Of a DNA stretch of 64,000 nt, positions 63,508 to 64,000 are shown piece by piece. Numbering within the stretch: position 1 is the stretch's first letter; each line of letters starts with the position of its first letter. The notes beneath the pieces are model-generated. The model did no database searches. It saw nothing but the letters and a program-made list of their open reading frames with translations, and was not told the origin of the DNA. Made by a program: the position numbers and the translations under genes. Source of the stretch: Gammaproteobacteria bacterium (GTDB lineage Bacteria; Pseudomonadota; Gammaproteobacteria; SURF-13); contig QZKM01000027.1 of assembly GCA_003599485.1 (NCBI GenBank), positions 28,801 through 92,800 on the forward strand, in the 5' to 3' direction.

Positions 63508-63532
63508 CCCCTTCTCCCATTGGGGAGAAGGG
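63508..63532. repeat. CCCTTCTCCC-type hairpin, likely terminator/repeat
   Basis: CCTTCTCCC-CATT-GGGGAGAAGG with flanking CCCC/GGGATGGGGATAAGG, a cousin of the hairpin at 6461-6481. It lies between the tRNA and the Fur-family gene, where it could stop minus-strand transcription of the regulator gene. Confidence 0.5.
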
Positions 63533-63559
63533 ATGGGGATAAGGGCGACCTTATCAAGA

Positions 63560-63988
63560 TTAATGGCTGTTACGCACGCGGATAATGACATCCACGCCCT
63601 CGGCCACGGTGCCCTCCGGCAGCGGGGGCAGGGCGGGCAGGTTGATCCGGTCGGCGTCAACGTCCATCAGCATGCCGGTGTCCGCGTTATAAATGTGGTG
63701 ATGCGCGCCGGTGTTGGAGTCGTAAAACACCTTGCTCGGATCCACGATCACCTCATGGATCAGCCCGTGCTGCACAAACAGGCGCAGGGTGTTGTACACG
63801 GTCGCCTTGGACACCGTGGCGCGCTCGCGGTTGACCACGTCCAGCAGCTGATCCGCCGAGAGGTGCTGCGGGCGCGCCAGCATGATCTGGGCGATCTCCA
63901 CCCGCTGCTGGGTGGGGTTGATGCCCTGCTTGCGCAGCAGCTGCGCGACGTCTTGCGCCGTGCCGGTAAGGATATTGTCCTGCTTCAT
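63560..63988 (-). CDS. Fur-family transcriptional regulator lacking cysteines
   Basis: 142 aa. The winged-helix part has INPTQQRVEIAQIMLARPQH, LSADQLLDVVNRERATVSKA and TVYNTLRLFVQHGLIHEVIV; the dimerisation part has FYDSNTGAHHHIYNADTGML. There is not one cysteine, so the structural Zn-Cys4 site of classical Fur, Zur and PerR is absent, and HHH-Y-N replaces the usual HHHHLIC. Irr-like or PerR-like sensors can share this look. The ligand is unknown. Confidence 0.88.
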   Translation of the reverse strand: MKQDNILTGTAQDVAQLLRKQGINPTQQRVEIAQIMLARPQHLSADQLLDVVNRERATVSKATVYNTLRLFVQHGLIHEVIVDPSKVFYDSNTGAHHHIYNADTGMLMDVDADRINLPALPPLPEGTVAEGVDVIIRVRNSH

Positions 63989-64000
63989 CGCGGCAAGTAT

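Overview
This window looks like an ordinary chromosome segment of a GC-rich gammaproteobacterium. The strongest taxonomic hints are gene sets and orders typical of that class: rsmI divergent from lpoA-yraN-diaA-dolP, sspA-sspB, mlaFEDCB followed by ibaG-murA, ampD-ampE, metX-metW and ribD-ribE-ribB-ribH-nusB-thiL-pgpA. Genes are densely packed, often with 4-nt ATGA or GTGA overlaps. The genus cannot be fixed from sequence alone. An alternative complex III operon hints at a respiratory, possibly chemolithotrophic or environmental lineage, but that is inference.

Layout. 1-3241: the start of pyrE (cut by the window edge), a chromate transporter gene with no normal start codon, a VapBC-type toxin-antitoxin pair with a readable promoter/operator, and xthA. 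3242-6501: an AT-richer accessory stretch with a YegP-like small protein, an unknown small protein, a REP-associated transposase (RAYT) with its flanking REPs, an HNH nuclease with two unknown partners, and a decayed ParE-like toxin fragment. 6502-13544: ampG, metXW, a HigBA pair, ettA, a GNAT and a DUF2156 protein. 13545-24328: a structured intergenic element, a histone-deacetylase-like hydrolase, ppiB, glyA, nrdR, the riboflavin operon, nusB, thiL, pgpA, an unknown methyltransferase-like protein and nadC. 24329-36576: an orphan 577-aa protein with its own promoter/operator, tsaC, purC, a CPA2 antiporter, ampDE, pmbA, mlaFEDCB and the remnant of an ABC-2 permease. 36577-47075: ibaG, murA, hisGDCBHAFIE, a HIT protein and tatABC. 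47087-55783: a DegS/AlgW-like protease and the alternative complex III operon actA-B1-B2-C-D-E-F. 56251-63988: sspAB, dolP, diaA, yraN, lpoA, rsmI, moaA, queH, tRNA-Thr(CGT) and a cysteine-free Fur-family regulator.

How the genes fit together. Several loci concern the cell envelope: ampG and ampD (muropeptide uptake and cleavage) with ampE, murA and lpoA (peptidoglycan synthesis), mla (phospholipid retrograde transport), dolP, pgpA and tat. The tat genes are relevant because ActB1 carries a twin-arginine signal. The riboflavin and histidine loci are near-complete pathways, but each implies missing parts elsewhere: a true GTP cyclohydrolase II, because the RibB fusion has lost its zinc cysteines; HisZ, because HisG is the short form; and a histidinol-phosphatase, because HisB is single-domain.

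The most unusual material is non-coding or accessory. Several families of extragenic repeats occur: RAYT-REPs, a 42-nt palindromic repeat that also separates actB1 from actB2, GCCACTCGCTACT repeats confined to the his gene gaps, tandem GGGAAAAGAGTAAA units and CCCTCTCCC-type hairpins. Other items are two back-to-back stem-loops in the leader of the complex III operon, a folded element of about 140 nt before the deacetylase gene, and the orphan 577-aa gene with a palindrome over its promoter. I found no CRISPR array, prophage, integrase or rRNA gene.
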